A DNA stretch of 5,713 nucleotides from an uncultured Flavobacterium sp. (lineage in GTDB: Bacteria; Bacteroidota; Bacteroidia; Flavobacteriales; Flavobacteriaceae): NCBI RefSeq assembly GCF_946479975.1, contig NZ_CAMLIX010000281.1:1-5713 (forward strand), given 5' to 3'. Position 1 is the stretch's first letter. Each line of letters begins with the position of its first letter. The notes under the pieces are model-generated. The model saw only the letters and a list, made by a program, of their open reading frames with translations, searched no databases and was not told the origin of the DNA. A program made the translations under genes and the position numbers. Below are positions 1 to 5,713 of the stretch, piece after piece.

Positions 1-56
1 TTTTTCAGTTCTTCTATTTTCCACACATTAGCGAATGATTCAAAAAATTTCTTCAT
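1..56 (-). CDS. secY: Protein translocase subunit SecY (N-terminal fragment)
   Basis: The ATG at 56 opens a frame that runs off the window edge after 18 complete codons, reading MKKFFESFANVWKIEELK. This resembles the cytoplasmic N-terminal segment of SecY, with its short amphipathic start and a Trp-Lys-Ile-x-Glu-Leu element ahead of the first membrane helix. None of the membrane helices falls inside the window. SecY is the pore subunit of the SecYEG channel that moves proteins across or into the inner membrane. Its place directly after rplO is the standard spc-operon order, which carries most of the weight in this call. The 12-base gap from the rplO stop has no Shine-Dalgarno motif. Identity rests on context plus 18 residues. 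Confidence 0.88.
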   Translation of the reverse strand, partial: MKKFFESFANVWKIEELK

Positions 57-68
57 ATACAGGAAAAA

Positions 69-524
69 TTATAGTGTTACAGCTTCACCACCCGCAGCTT
101 CGATAGCCGCTTTTGCAGTAGCAGTAAATTTGTGAGCCGTTACTTTTAGTTTGGCTTTCAATTCGCCACGTCCTAAAATCTTAACGATTTCATTTTTGGT
201 AGCGAGACGGTTGGTTACGTATGTTGTCATATCGACAGCACCATCGGTAACAATTCCGTTGTCCACCAACAATTGAAGCGTATCAAGGTTCACACCTTCA
301 TATTCTTTACGGTTGATGTTTGTGAAACCAAACTTAGGCACACGTCTTTGAAGTGGCATTTGACCTCCTTCAAAACCAATCTTTTTAGAATAACCAGAAC
401 GAGATTTAGCTCCTTTGTGACCTCTTGCAGAAGTACCACCTTTTCCAGAACCTTCTCCTCTACCTAATCTTTTATTTTGATTGTGTGTAGAACCCTCAGC
501 AGGTTGTAAGTTACTTAAATTCAT
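69..524 (-). CDS. rplO: Large-subunit ribosomal protein uL15
   Basis: The product has 151 residues, slightly longer than the 144 of the E. coli protein. uL15 is a late-assembling 50S protein whose long N-terminal arm threads into 23S rRNA. The N-terminal third is the typical basic, Gly-rich arm, with [18 protein letters not shown] at residues 21-38 and [18 protein letters not shown] at 50-67. The C-terminal L15/L18e-type signature is at about 115-146 (KILGRGEL, then Thr-Ala-His-Lys-Phe, ending at the Gly-Gly of residues 145-146). The ATG at 524 gives the family-standard N-terminus ([12 protein letters not shown]) and lies 11 bases after the rpmD stop, with no Shine-Dalgarno. Bases 61-300, its 3' half, are about 42% GC, higher than a comparison stretch in rplF (about 34%). 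Confidence 0.97.
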   Translation of the reverse strand: MNLSNLQPAEGSTHNQNKRLGRGEGSGKGGTSARGHKGAKSRSGYSKKIGFEGGQMPLQRRVPKFGFTNINRKEYEGVNLDTLQLLVDNGIVTDGAVDMTTYVTNRLATKNEIVKILGRGELKAKLKVTAHKFTATAKAAIEAAGGEAVTL

Positions 525-535
525 AACAGTATTTG

Positions 536-718
536 TTATTTAGCTTCTTCAACAGAAACTAAGTGTTTAACTTTGTTTATCATCCCAAGGATAGCAGGAT
601 TTGACTCGTGCTCCACAACTTGTCCAATTTTACGTAGACCTAAAGCTTCCAAACCTCTCTTTTGAGAAAGAGGACAGTTGATTTTGCTTCTTACTTGTTT
701 TACTAATAATTTAGCCAT
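536..718 (-). CDS. rpmD: Large-subunit ribosomal protein uL30
   Basis: The product has 60 residues, the usual size of bacterial uL30 (59 in E. coli). It is a small 50S protein on the surface of the large subunit. The fold is recognisable from the first beta strand ([12 protein letters not shown], residues 2-13), then the conserved helix start [12 protein letters not shown] (19-30), and the closing [10 protein letters not shown] (45-54). It sits between rpsE and rplO as in the canonical spc order, with a 12-base gap upstream and 11 bases downstream. Its leader is the only one in the window with a clear purine-rich AAGGA motif (listed separately). Some bacterial lineages lack rpmD; here it is intact. 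Confidence 0.96.
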   Translation of the reverse strand: MAKLLVKQVRSKINCPLSQKRGLEALGLRKIGQVVEHESNPAILGMINKVKHLVSVEEAK

Positions 719-720
719 AA

Positions 721-727
721 TTTCCTT
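721..727 (-). promoter_or_regulatory. Shine-Dalgarno-like motif before rpmD
   Basis: On the minus strand the bases just before the rpmD start read AAGGAAATT-ATG, which places an AAGGA core about 4 to 5 bases upstream of the start codon. No other start codon in this window has such a motif within about 15 bases. Bacteroidota ribosomes are known to mask the 16S anti-Shine-Dalgarno tail, so the motif may be inert, and the spacing is short for a classical site. It could be chance in a purine-rich leader. Confidence 0.3.
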
Positions 728-730
728 GAA

Positions 731-1252
731 TTAACCTTTAAAAACTTTTTCTAAAGAAACACCTCTTTGTTTTGCAACAGTGTGAGCGCTTCTCATTTGC
801 AATAAAGCATCAAAAGTTGCTTTAACTACGTTATGTGGATTTGATGATCCTTGAGATTTAGATAATACATCGTGAATACCTACTGATTCAAGAACTGAAC
901 GAACAGCTCCACCAGCAATAACTCCAGTACCATGAGACGCTGGAATTAAAAATACACGTGCACCACCAAATTTACCTTTTTGTTCGTGAGGAACAGATTG
1001 TCCATTCAAAGGAATTCTAACTAAGTTTTTCTTAGCATCTTCTACTGCTTTCGCAATTGCTTCAGAAACGTCTTTAGATTTTCCTAATCCGTGACCAACT
1101 ACTCCATTTTCATCACCTACAACTACAATAGCAGAAAAACCGAAAGCTCTACCCCCTTTTGTAACTTTAGTAACACGATTAACACTTACTAGACGATCTT
1201 TAAGTTCAAGACCACTAGGTTTTACCAATTCTACATTTTTGTATTTAGACAT
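731..1252 (-). CDS. rpsE: Small-subunit ribosomal protein uS5
   Basis: The product has 173 residues (E. coli 167). uS5 lies at the mRNA entry side of the 30S subunit beside uS3 and uS4 and influences decoding accuracy. The N-terminal double-stranded-RNA-binding-like domain spans about residues 16-80 and carries the family signature around 33-62 ([18 protein letters not shown], then [11 protein letters not shown]). The C-terminal alpha/beta domain spans about 95-165 and includes [12 protein letters not shown] (104-115) and the conserved [12 protein letters not shown] (135-146). The start ATG at 1252 is 6 bases after the rplR stop, so the two are probably translationally coupled. No key region is missing. 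Confidence 0.98.
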
Positions 1253-1258
1253 AATATA

Positions 1259-1609
1259 TTAGAATTTAAGTCCAGCTGCTCTTGCGCCTTCCGCTAATGA
1301 TTTAATACGACCGTGATATAAATATCCACCTCTATCAAAAGTGATGGTATCAATCCCAGCTTTTAACGCTTTCTCTGCAACTAGTTTTCCAACAGCAGCA
1401 GCTACTTCAACGTTAGTACCGTTTCCTATTTCTTTTTCTCTTGAAGATGCAGCTAAAATAGTAACTCCATTTACATCGTCAATAAGTTGAGCGTAAATTT
1501 CTTTGTTACTTCTAAATACAGATAGTCTTGGATTAGCAGCAGTACCACTAATTGATTTTCTAATTCTGAATCTAATTCTCTGTCTTCTATCAGATTTTGT
1601 TAATGACAT
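1259..1609 (-). CDS. rplR: Large-subunit ribosomal protein uL18
   Basis: The product has 116 residues (E. coli 117). uL18 binds 5S rRNA and, with uL5, helps dock it into the central protuberance of the 50S subunit. The N-terminus is a basic rRNA-binding tail ([16 protein letters not shown], residues 7-22), followed by the conserved [10 protein letters not shown] (26-35). The C-terminal family signature is complete, with [11 protein letters not shown] (91-101) and the ending [11 protein letters not shown]. The ATG at 1609 lies 11 bases after the rplF stop in an A-rich leader without a Shine-Dalgarno. Its partner rplE is in the same operon. Confidence 0.98.
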   Translation of the reverse strand: MSLTKSDRRQRIRFRIRKSISGTAANPRLSVFRSNKEIYAQLIDDVNGVTILAASSREKEIGNGTNVEVAAAVGKLVAEKALKAGIDTITFDRGGYLYHGRIKSLAEGARAAGLKF

Positions 1610-1620
1610 AATCTTATTTT

Positions 1621-2163
1621 TTAAGCTGATTTACCTGCTTTTCTTCTTAATACTTCACCCACAAATTTAACACCTTTTCCTTTGTATGGCTCTGGCTTAC
1701 GGAAACCTCTGATTTTCGCAGCAACTTGACCTAAAAGTTGTTTATCAAATGATGTTAACTTTACGATAGGGTTTTTACCTTTTTCAGATATTGTTTCTAA
1801 AGCTACTTCTGGAGCAATTTCTAAAACAATATTGTGAGAATATCCAAGAGCTAAATCTAACTTTTGACCTTGGTTTGAAGCTCTGTAACCAACTCCAACT
1901 AATTCTAGTTCTTTAGTAAAACCTTCAGATACACCAACAATCATGTTATTGATTAATGATCTGTATAATCCGTGTTTTGCTCTATGGTCTTTATGATCAG
2001 ACGATCTTTCTACTAAAACTTGATCGCCTTCAACTTTTACAGTTACGTCCGAAAACTCCTGAGTCAGTTGACCTTTTTTTCCTTTTACTGTAATAATACC
2101 GTCTTTAACTTCTACAGTTACACCAGCAGTGATTACAATTGGGCTTTTACCTATTCTTGACAT
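1621..2163 (-). CDS. rplF: Large-subunit ribosomal protein uL6
   Basis: The product has 180 residues (E. coli 177). uL6 has two repeated alpha/beta domains and sits near the factor-binding site and sarcin-ricin loop of the 50S subunit. The start ([11 protein letters not shown]) is the near-invariant N-terminus of the family and fixes the ATG at 2163. Domain 1 runs to about residue 80 and includes the central [14 protein letters not shown] (61-74). Domain 2 follows from about 84, with Gly-Val-Gly-Tyr-Arg-Ala (90-95) and the signature Pro-Glu-Pro-Tyr-Lys-Gly-Lys-Gly (157-164). The tail continues [14 protein letters not shown], the flavobacterial form as I recall it. The gap from rpsH is 19 bases. 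Confidence 0.98.
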   Translation of the reverse strand: MSRIGKSPIVITAGVTVEVKDGIITVKGKKGQLTQEFSDVTVKVEGDQVLVERSSDHKDHRAKHGLYRSLINNMIVGVSEGFTKELELVGVGYRASNQGQKLDLALGYSHNIVLEIAPEVALETISEKGKNPIVKLTSFDKQLLGQVAAKIRGFRKPEPYKGKGVKFVGEVLRRKAGKSA

Positions 2164-2182
2164 CTTTTTCTAGTGTTTAAAA

Positions 2183-2581
2183 TTAGTATACGTAACAAAT
2201 TACTTCACCACCTACATTTAATTGCTTAGCTTGTTTTCCTGTCATCAAACCTTTTGATGTAGAAACAATAGCAATTCCTAATCCGTTAAGGATTCTTGGT
2301 AATTTGGCAGCACCTGCGTACTTACGTAAACCAGGTTTACTAATTCTTTGGATATCTTTAATCACAGGCTCTTTAGTATCTTTATCATACTTCAAAGCAA
2401 TTTTGATAGAACCTTGTACAGTATTCTGCTCAAATTTGTAACTTAAGATGTAACCTTGATCAAATAAGATCTTAGTTATCTCTTTTTTTAGATTAGATGC
2501 TGGAATTTCAACAACTTTGTGGTTTGCAGCCACAGCGTTACGAACTCTAGTCAAATAATCTGCAATAGGATCTGTATACAT
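2183..2581 (-). CDS. rpsH: Small-subunit ribosomal protein uS8
   Basis: The product has 132 residues (E. coli 130). uS8 binds 16S rRNA helix 21 early in 30S assembly; in E. coli it also represses spc-operon translation by binding its own mRNA near the rplE start. The N-terminus (Asp-Pro-Ile-Ala-Asp-Tyr-Leu-Thr-Arg-Val-Arg-Asn, residues 4-15) is highly conserved. The C-terminal RNA-binding signature is at about 100-119 (Gly-Leu-Gly-Ile-Ala-Ile-Val-Ser-Thr-Ser-Lys-Gly-Leu-Met-Thr). The start is the ATG at 2581; it sits in a 12-bp palindrome (2576-2587) that is probably incidental. Unlike its neighbours, this gene is preceded by 105 non-coding bases holding a candidate promoter and a strong hairpin, so it may head a transcript of its own. 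Confidence 0.98.
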   Translation of the reverse strand: MYTDPIADYLTRVRNAVAANHKVVEIPASNLKKEITKILFDQGYILSYKFEQNTVQGSIKIALKYDKDTKEPVIKDIQRISKPGLRKYAGAAKLPRILNGLGIAIVSTSKGLMTGKQAKQLNVGGEVICYVY

Positions 2582-2595
2582 ATGTATTTGATTGC

Positions 2596-2638
2596 GATTA
2601 TGGTTTTCGGGAGATACTCATCTCCCGAACCTTTAATC
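2596..2638 (-). promoter_or_regulatory. Stem-loop in the rpsH leader
   Basis: A perfect 10-bp inverted repeat, TTCGGGAGAT at 2606-2615 and its complement at 2620-2629, encloses a 4-base loop (GAGT as read on the minus strand). The stem can extend past small bulges: GG at 2602-2603 with CC at 2630-2631, then GATTA at 2596-2600 with TAATC at 2634-2638. The stem top is GC-rich in an AT-rich surround, so it should be stable as RNA. On the minus strand it is followed by AAAACCATAATCG, with no T-run, which argues against a simple intrinsic terminator. The hairpin ends 14 bases before the rpsH start. A role as a protein-binding leader, RNA processing site or attenuator is inference. Confidence 0.6.
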
Positions 2639-2662
2639 AATTAAAAATTATTTTTTGGTTTG

Positions 2663-2693
2663 CAAAAGTAATAACTTATTGCGAGATTACCAA
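2663..2693 (-). promoter_or_regulatory. Candidate Bacteroidota promoter before rpsH
   Basis: On the minus strand a TTG (2693-2691, overlapping the last rpsN sense codon) is followed by 20 bases and then TACTTTTG (2670-2663). This matches the primary-sigma consensus of Bacteroidota, TTG with 17 to 23 bases to TAnnTTTG, at every fixed position. Transcription would begin near 2656, giving a leader of roughly 75 bases with the stem-loop before rpsH. The three other TAnnTTTG matches that I found on this strand (329-336, 967-974, 1662-1669) are inside genes and lack a correctly spaced TTG. The location in the only large gap supports it; there is no expression evidence. Confidence 0.6.
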
Positions 2694-2956
2694 GACGCTT
2701 TTTTAACTCCTGGAATTAATCCATTATTAGCCATCTCACGGAAAGTTACACGTGAAATACCGAATTGACGGATATAACCTCTAGGTCTACCTGTTAATTT
2801 ACAACGATTGTGTAAACGAACTGGTGAAGCATTTTTAGGTAATTTTTGTAAACCTTCATAGTCTCCAGCTTCTAATAAAGCTTTTCTCTTTTCAGCATAC
2901 TTAGCTACCGTTTTCTCTCTTTTCACCTCACGGGCTTTCATTGATTCTTTAGCCAT
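2687..2956 (-). CDS. rpsN: Small-subunit ribosomal protein uS14 (zinc-free form)
   Basis: The product has 89 residues, the length of the long form of uS14 found in E. coli and many other Gram-negatives. uS14 is a late-assembling protein of the 30S head, close to 16S rRNA and uS3. The C-terminal half carries the conserved [11 protein letters not shown] (51-61), Phe-Gly-Ile-Ser-Arg (65-69) and the terminal Lys-Lys-Ala-Ser-Trp. There is only one cysteine (residue 52), so the paired Cys-x-x-Cys zinc site of the short 61-residue form is absent; this is the zinc-independent type. The ATG at 2956 lies 3 bases after the rplE stop, implying translational coupling. Its 3' end overlaps the TTG of the proposed rpsH promoter. 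Confidence 0.98.
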   Translation of the reverse strand: MAKESMKAREVKREKTVAKYAEKRKALLEAGDYEGLQKLPKNASPVRLHNRCKLTGRPRGYIRQFGISRVTFREMANNGLIPGVKKASW

Positions 2957-2959
2957 GTC

Positions 2960-3511
2960 TTAATTCTTTTTAAAAGGTAATCCTAATTCAGCCAATAATG
3001 ACTTTGCTTCCTTGTCTGTTTTTGCAGTAGTAACAAAAGTAATATCCATTCCTGAAATTTTGTTTACTTTGTCAATATCAATTTCTGGGAAAATGATTTG
3101 CTCCAAAACTCCAAGATTATAGTTACCTCTTCCGTCGAAACCAGTAGCTTTGATACCACTAAAATCTCTAACACGTGGTAAAGAAGAAGTGATAAGTCTA
3201 TCTAAAAACTCATACATTCTTTCTCCACGTAGAGTAACTTTTGCTCCAATAGGCATCCCTTTTCTTAATTTGAAAGACGCAACGTCTTTCTTAGAAATTG
3301 TAGATACTGCTTTTTGTCCAGTGATCTTTGTCAACTCATCAACTGCATAGTCAATAAGTTTTTTATCAGATACAGCTGCACCAACTCCACGGCTCAAAAC
3401 GATTTTTTCAAGTTTTGGAACTTGCATCACGTTTGTATATCCGAACTCTTCTTTAAGAGCAGAGATTACTCTACTCTTATATTCTTCTTTTAGTCTAGGT
3501 GTATATGCCAT
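2960..3511 (-). CDS. rplE: Large-subunit ribosomal protein uL5
   Basis: The product has 183 residues (E. coli 179). uL5 binds 5S rRNA and forms part of the central protuberance of the 50S subunit, contacting P-site tRNA and the 30S head. The N-terminus ([12 protein letters not shown], residues 4-15) and the L5 signature near [13 protein letters not shown] (32-44) are present. The C-terminal domain has [14 protein letters not shown] (83-96), Arg-Asp-Phe-Ser-Gly-Ile (115-120) and the [10 protein letters not shown] stretch (125-134). The start lies 2 bases after the rplX stop. In E. coli this junction is where uS8 binds to repress the operon; I see no comparable strong hairpin here. Confidence 0.98.
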   Translation of the reverse strand: MAYTPRLKEEYKSRVISALKEEFGYTNVMQVPKLEKIVLSRGVGAAVSDKKLIDYAVDELTKITGQKAVSTISKKDVASFKLRKGMPIGAKVTLRGERMYEFLDRLITSSLPRVRDFSGIKATGFDGRGNYNLGVLEQIIFPEIDIDKVNKISGMDITFVTTAKTDKEAKSLLAELGLPFKKN

Positions 3512-3513
3512 TA

Positions 3514-3828
3514 CTATAGTACTTGATTAGATTTTTTTGAAAATCTTACTTTCTTATCTCCTTCTACTCTAATACCAACTCTAGTTGTTTCCTTACTTTT
3601 AGGATCAATTAGAGCAATGTTAGAAATTTGAATAGAAGCTTCTTTCTTAACGATACCACCTTGAGGGTTTTTAGCACTTGGTTTTGTATGTTTCGAAACC
3701 ATGTTTACACCTTCAACTATCGCTTTATTTTTCTCACGGTAAACACGTACAACTTTACCTTCAGCACCTTTATGGTCTCCGGCAATAACTCTTACGATAT
3801 CTCCTGATTTAATTTTTAGCTTTATCAT
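3514..3828 (-). CDS. rplX: Large-subunit ribosomal protein uL24
   Basis: The product has 104 residues, the same length as in E. coli. uL24 is an assembly-initiating 50S protein that binds the 5' domain of 23S rRNA and lies near the exit of the peptide tunnel. The KOW motif occupies about residues 8-35 ([14 protein letters not shown], then Gly-Lys-Val-Val-Arg-Val). It is followed by [13 protein letters not shown] (38-50) and Gln-Gly-Gly-Ile-Val-Lys-Lys-Glu (56-63), both typical of bacterial uL24. This gene ends in TAG, the only stop in the window that is not TAA, and the next start follows after 2 bases. The gap to rplN upstream is 11 bases. Confidence 0.98.
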   Translation of the reverse strand: MIKLKIKSGDIVRVIAGDHKGAEGKVVRVYREKNKAIVEGVNMVSKHTKPSAKNPQGGIVKKEASIQISNIALIDPKSKETTRVGIRVEGDKKVRFSKKSNQVL

Positions 3829-3839
3829 CTTAAAACGAA

Positions 3840-4208
3840 TTAAAGCACTTCTGGTGCTAATGATACAATTTTCATGAATTGTTTTTCACGAAGTTCTCTT
3901 GCTACCGGACCAAAAACACGAGTTCCTCTCATTTCCCCTGCAGCGTTCAAAAGAACACATGCATTATCATCGAAACGGATATAAGAACCATCAGCTCTTC
4001 TCACTTCTTTTTTGGTACGTACAACAACTGCAGTTGAAACAGCTCCTTTTTTAACGTTTCCGTTTGGAGTTGCATCTTTAATAGATACTACAATCTTGTC
4101 ACCAACAGAGGCATACCTTCTTTTGGTACCTCCTAAAACACGGATAGTTAAAACTTCTTTTGCTCCCGTGTTATCTGCTACTTTTAGTCTTGATTCCTGT
4201 TGTACCAT
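3840..4208 (-). CDS. rplN: Large-subunit ribosomal protein uL14
   Basis: The product has 122 residues (E. coli 123). uL14 is a very conserved beta-barrel protein at the 50S subunit interface that forms bridges with 16S rRNA; it is also the docking site for the silencing factor RsfS. The N-terminus ([16 protein letters not shown]) is close to invariant. The signature region includes [11 protein letters not shown] (73-83) and [13 protein letters not shown] (94-106). In E. coli rplN heads the spc operon after its own promoter; here it begins only 2 bases after the rpsQ stop, so it must be co-transcribed with the S10-type genes. Confidence 0.99.
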
Positions 4209-4210
4209 AA

Positions 4211-4471
4211 TTATTTAGCTCTTTCTAAGATTTCAACTAATCTCCAACATTTTGTTTTACTTAAAGGACGCGTCTCGCTAATTCTTACAGTATCTCCAAT
4301 GTTACAGTCGTTTGTTTCGTCGTGTGCAACATATTTCTTAGTTTTCAACACGAACTTACCGTATAATGGGTGTTTTACTTTTCTTACTTCAGCAATAACA
4401 ATAGATTTATCCATTTTATTTGAAGTAACAACACCTATTCTCTCTTTTCTTAAATTTCTTTTTTCTTCCAT
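4211..4471 (-). CDS. rpsQ: Small-subunit ribosomal protein uS17
   Basis: The product has 86 residues (E. coli 84). uS17 is an OB-fold protein that binds the 5' domain of 16S rRNA early in 30S assembly. Visible landmarks are the first strand ([13 protein letters not shown], residues 11-23), then His-Pro-Leu-Tyr-Gly-Lys (34-39). The family signature is [13 protein letters not shown] (59-71), a full match to the known S17 pattern. The ATG at 4471 follows the rpmC stop by 17 bases; the leader ends GCTGAAAG and has no Shine-Dalgarno. A plus-strand frame across this gene is a shadow. It is the last S10-type gene and abuts rplN. Confidence 0.98.
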   Translation of the reverse strand: MEEKRNLRKERIGVVTSNKMDKSIVIAEVRKVKHPLYGKFVLKTKKYVAHDETNDCNIGDTVRISETRPLSKTKCWRLVEILERAK

Positions 4472-4488
4472 CTTTCAGCAGAATACAA

Positions 4489-4680
4489 TTATTGTAACTC
4501 TCTTTTAGTTAACTCTGTAGCTAATCTTGCAACTGTTCTTCTAACGCTTCTAATTTGAAGTGGGTTAGCAATTGGAGAGATCGCATGAGCCATTTTTAGG
4601 TCAGCATATACTTTCTTAGTTTGACTAAGCTTTTCTTGCAACTCCGCTGCAGAAAGATCTTTTATTTCTGATTGTTTCAT
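4489..4680 (-). CDS. rpmC: Large-subunit ribosomal protein uL29
   Basis: The product has 63 residues, the same as E. coli uL29. This small protein is made of two long antiparallel helices and lies beside uL23 at the polypeptide exit tunnel, near where trigger factor and SRP dock. The first helix begins MKQSEIKDLSAAELQEKL and continues through Lys-Lys-Val-Tyr-Ala-Asp-Leu-Lys-Met-Ala (22-31). The turn has Asn-Pro-Leu-Gln-Ile-Arg (39-44), then Val-Arg-Arg-Thr-Val-Ala-Arg-Leu (46-53), which is the most conserved element of the family. It lies between rplP and rpsQ as in most bacteria, 12 bases after the rplP stop. Although short, the match to family and context is strong. Confidence 0.97.
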   Translation of the reverse strand: MKQSEIKDLSAAELQEKLSQTKKVYADLKMAHAISPIANPLQIRSVRRTVARLATELTKRELQ

Positions 4681-4692
4681 AATAAATATAAA

Positions 4693-5118
4693 TTATGCTT
4701 CGAAATCTCTAGCAACGACGAACTTAGTTTTTACTGGTAGTTTTTGAGCTGCAAGACGTAAAGCCTCTTTTGCAACTGACAATGGAACTCCTCCAACTTC
4801 AAACATAATTCTTCCTGGTTTAACAACAGCAGCCCAATACTCAACTGCTCCTTTACCTTTACCCATACGTACTTCAAGAGGTTTCTTAGTAATAGGTTTG
4901 TCTGGAAATATTTTAATCCATAATTGTCCTTCTCTCTTCATGTAACGAGTTGCAGCGATACGCGCAGCTTCGATTTGACGAGAAGTTAAGAACATTCCAT
5001 CTTCATGTACAGATTTAATACCAAACATTCCATTAGAAAGTTCATGCCCTCTTTGAGAGTTACCTTTCATTCTACCTTTTTGTACCTTACGGTATTTTGT
5101 TCTTTTAGGCTGTAACAT
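4693..5118 (-). CDS. rplP: Large-subunit ribosomal protein uL16
   Basis: The product has 141 residues (E. coli 136). uL16 is a late-assembling 50S protein near the A and P sites that helps position tRNA and organises the peptidyl-transferase region. The N-terminus ([19 protein letters not shown]) is the bacterial standard and sets the ATG at 5118. The core signature [11 protein letters not shown] (80-90) includes Arg84, which aligns with the arginine hydroxylated in E. coli uL16 (Arg81). It is followed by [11 protein letters not shown] (92-102) and Ala-Ala-Gln-Lys-Leu-Pro-Val-Lys-Thr (123-131). The gap from rpsC is 19 bases and AT-rich. Confidence 0.98.
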   Translation of the reverse strand: MLQPKRTKYRKVQKGRMKGNSQRGHELSNGMFGIKSVHEDGMFLTSRQIEAARIAATRYMKREGQLWIKIFPDKPITKKPLEVRMGKGKGAVEYWAAVVKPGRIMFEVGGVPLSVAKEALRLAAQKLPVKTKFVVARDFEA

Positions 5119-5137
5119 TTTTCTTTAGTTTAAAAAT

Positions 5138-5713
5138 TTACTTTCTTTTACGAGCGTCTGGTTTACCTCCTTTGTTAAAGTTAGATTTACCTCTAGGAGC
5201 ATCTCCACCTTTACCACCACCAGTACCAGATTGTTTTTTGTCCATTCCAGCAAGTGGAGAAAGTTCTCTCTTACCATAAACTTCACCTTTCATGATCCAT
5301 ACTTTGATACCCATTCTACCGTAAGTAGTGTGAGCTTCAGCCAAAGCATAATCAATGTCAGCTCTGAAAGTTGATAGAGGAATTCTACCTTCTTTGAAAC
5401 CTTCTGAACGCGCCATTTCGGCTCCATTCAAACGACCAGAAATCAAAACTTTGATACCTTCAGCGTTCATACGCATAGAAGCAGCAATAGCCATTTTGAT
5501 TGCACGTCTGTAAGAAATACGGCTTTCGATTTGACGAGCGATGCTTGTCGCCACAAGATAAGCATCTAACTCAGGTCTTTTAATTTCAAAGATGTTAATT
5601 TGAACCTCTTTATCAGTAACTTTCTTAAGTTCCTCTTTTAACTTGTCTACCTCTTGCCCACCTTTTCCGATAATGATACCAGGTCTAGCAGTAGTGATAG
5701 TAACGGTTACAAG
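5138..5713 (-). CDS. rpsC: Small-subunit ribosomal protein uS3 (5' end cut by window)
   Basis: The frame is open to the window edge and encodes the last 191 residues; about 58 to 60 N-terminal residues lie outside, judged by family length. An internal GTG at 5554 is not the start: upstream residues (for example [15 protein letters not shown]) are clearly uS3. uS3 sits at the mRNA entry of the 30S subunit. The KH domain RNA-binding loop Gly-Lys-Gly-Gly is at 5668-5657. Arg-Arg-Ala-Ile-Lys (fragment residues 69-73) keeps the three basic residues tied to mRNA helicase activity in E. coli. The S3 C-terminal signature follows at about 93-140 ([18 protein letters not shown] onward). The last 32 residues form a Gly/Lys/Arg-rich tail. 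rplP follows after 19 bases. Confidence 0.98.
   Translation of the reverse strand, partial: LVTVTITTARPGIIIGKGGQEVDKLKEELKKVTDKEVQINIFEIKRPELDAYLVATSIARQIESRISYRRAIKMAIAASMRMNAEGIKVLISGRLNGAEMARSEGFKEGRIPLSTFRADIDYALAEAHTTYGRMGIKVWIMKGEVYGKRELSPLAGMDKKQSGTGGGKGGDAPRGKSNFNKGGKPDARKRK

Noticed and set aside
329..336. TAnnTTTG match inside rplO as a possible secY promoter; similar matches at 967-974 (rpsE) and 1662-1669 (rplF).
   Set aside because: None has a TTG at 17-23 bases upstream, and each lies within a conserved coding sequence. An 8-base motif with four free choices of bases recurs by chance in AT-rich DNA.
2576..2587. 12-bp palindrome ATACATATGTAT over the rpsH start codon.
   Set aside because: It is built from the ATG, the second codon TAT and matching AT-rich leader bases; too short and with no loop to form a useful RNA structure.
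2596..2638. Intrinsic terminator after rpsN.
   Set aside because: The hairpin is strong, but the minus strand after it reads AAAACCATAATC with no T-run, and the T-rich stretch lies on the 5' side of the stem. It also sits close to the rpsH start. Kept as a leader structure instead.
4484..4496. Palindrome TACAAT-T-ATTGTA at the end of rpmC.
   Set aside because: Only 6 bp per arm with a single-base centre, AT-rich, and overlapping the stop codon; too weak for a terminator or a convincing operator.
4200..4508. A 102-codon open frame on the plus strand across rpsQ.
   Set aside because: It lies antisense to the well-supported uS17 gene and has no recognisable family; its composition is what the complement of an AT-rich coding gene gives. 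The shorter plus-strand frames at 273-467, 3150-3350 and 4012-4218 are rejected for the same reason.
5138..5554. A shorter uS3 gene starting at the internal GTG at 5554.
   Set aside because: The same frame continues open to the window edge and encodes the KH domain with its Gly-Lys-Gly-Gly loop, so the GTG is an internal valine codon.

Overview
The window is a stretch of a ribosomal-protein superoperon, read entirely on the minus strand. From high to low coordinates, which is the transcription direction, the order is: rpsC (5' end missing), rplP, rpmC, rpsQ, rplN, rplX, rplE, rpsN, rpsH, rplF, rplR, rpsE, rpmD, rplO, then the first 18 codons of secY. This is the end of the S10 block joined to nearly all of the spc block. 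Every gene is intact apart from the two cut by the window edges, and no open reading frame of the plus strand looks real.

The source is a member of the Bacteroidota, most likely Flavobacteriaceae and plausibly Flavobacterium. The DNA is AT-rich, 13 of the 14 visible stop codons are TAA, and start codons are almost all without a Shine-Dalgarno motif. The protein sequences (for example the Gly/Lys-rich uS3 tail and the uL6 C-terminus) match what I recall of flavobacterial proteins. The only promoter-like site follows the Bacteroidota pattern TTG-N20-TAnnTTTG. The genus is inference from recalled sequence.

Layout. 5713-4211 holds rpsC to rpsQ, the S10-type genes. 4208-2687 holds rplN, rplX, rplE and rpsN, packed with gaps of 2 to 11 bases. 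The S10-to-spc junction (rpsQ/rplN) is only 2 bases. 2686-2582 is the one sizeable intergenic region, 105 bases between rpsN and rpsH. It contains a candidate promoter and, downstream of it, a 10-bp perfect hairpin in what would be the rpsH leader. 2581-69 holds rpsH to rplO with gaps of 6 to 19 bases, and secY begins at 56.

Together the genes encode small-subunit proteins uS3, uS17, uS14, uS8 and uS5, large-subunit proteins uL16, uL29, uL14, uL24, uL5, uL6, uL18, uL30 and uL15, and the start of the SecY protein-export channel. I see no mobile element, CRISPR array, tRNA or rRNA gene, and no foreign gene. The region is ordinary core genome. The rpsN-rpsH gap is the one place that deserves a closer look.
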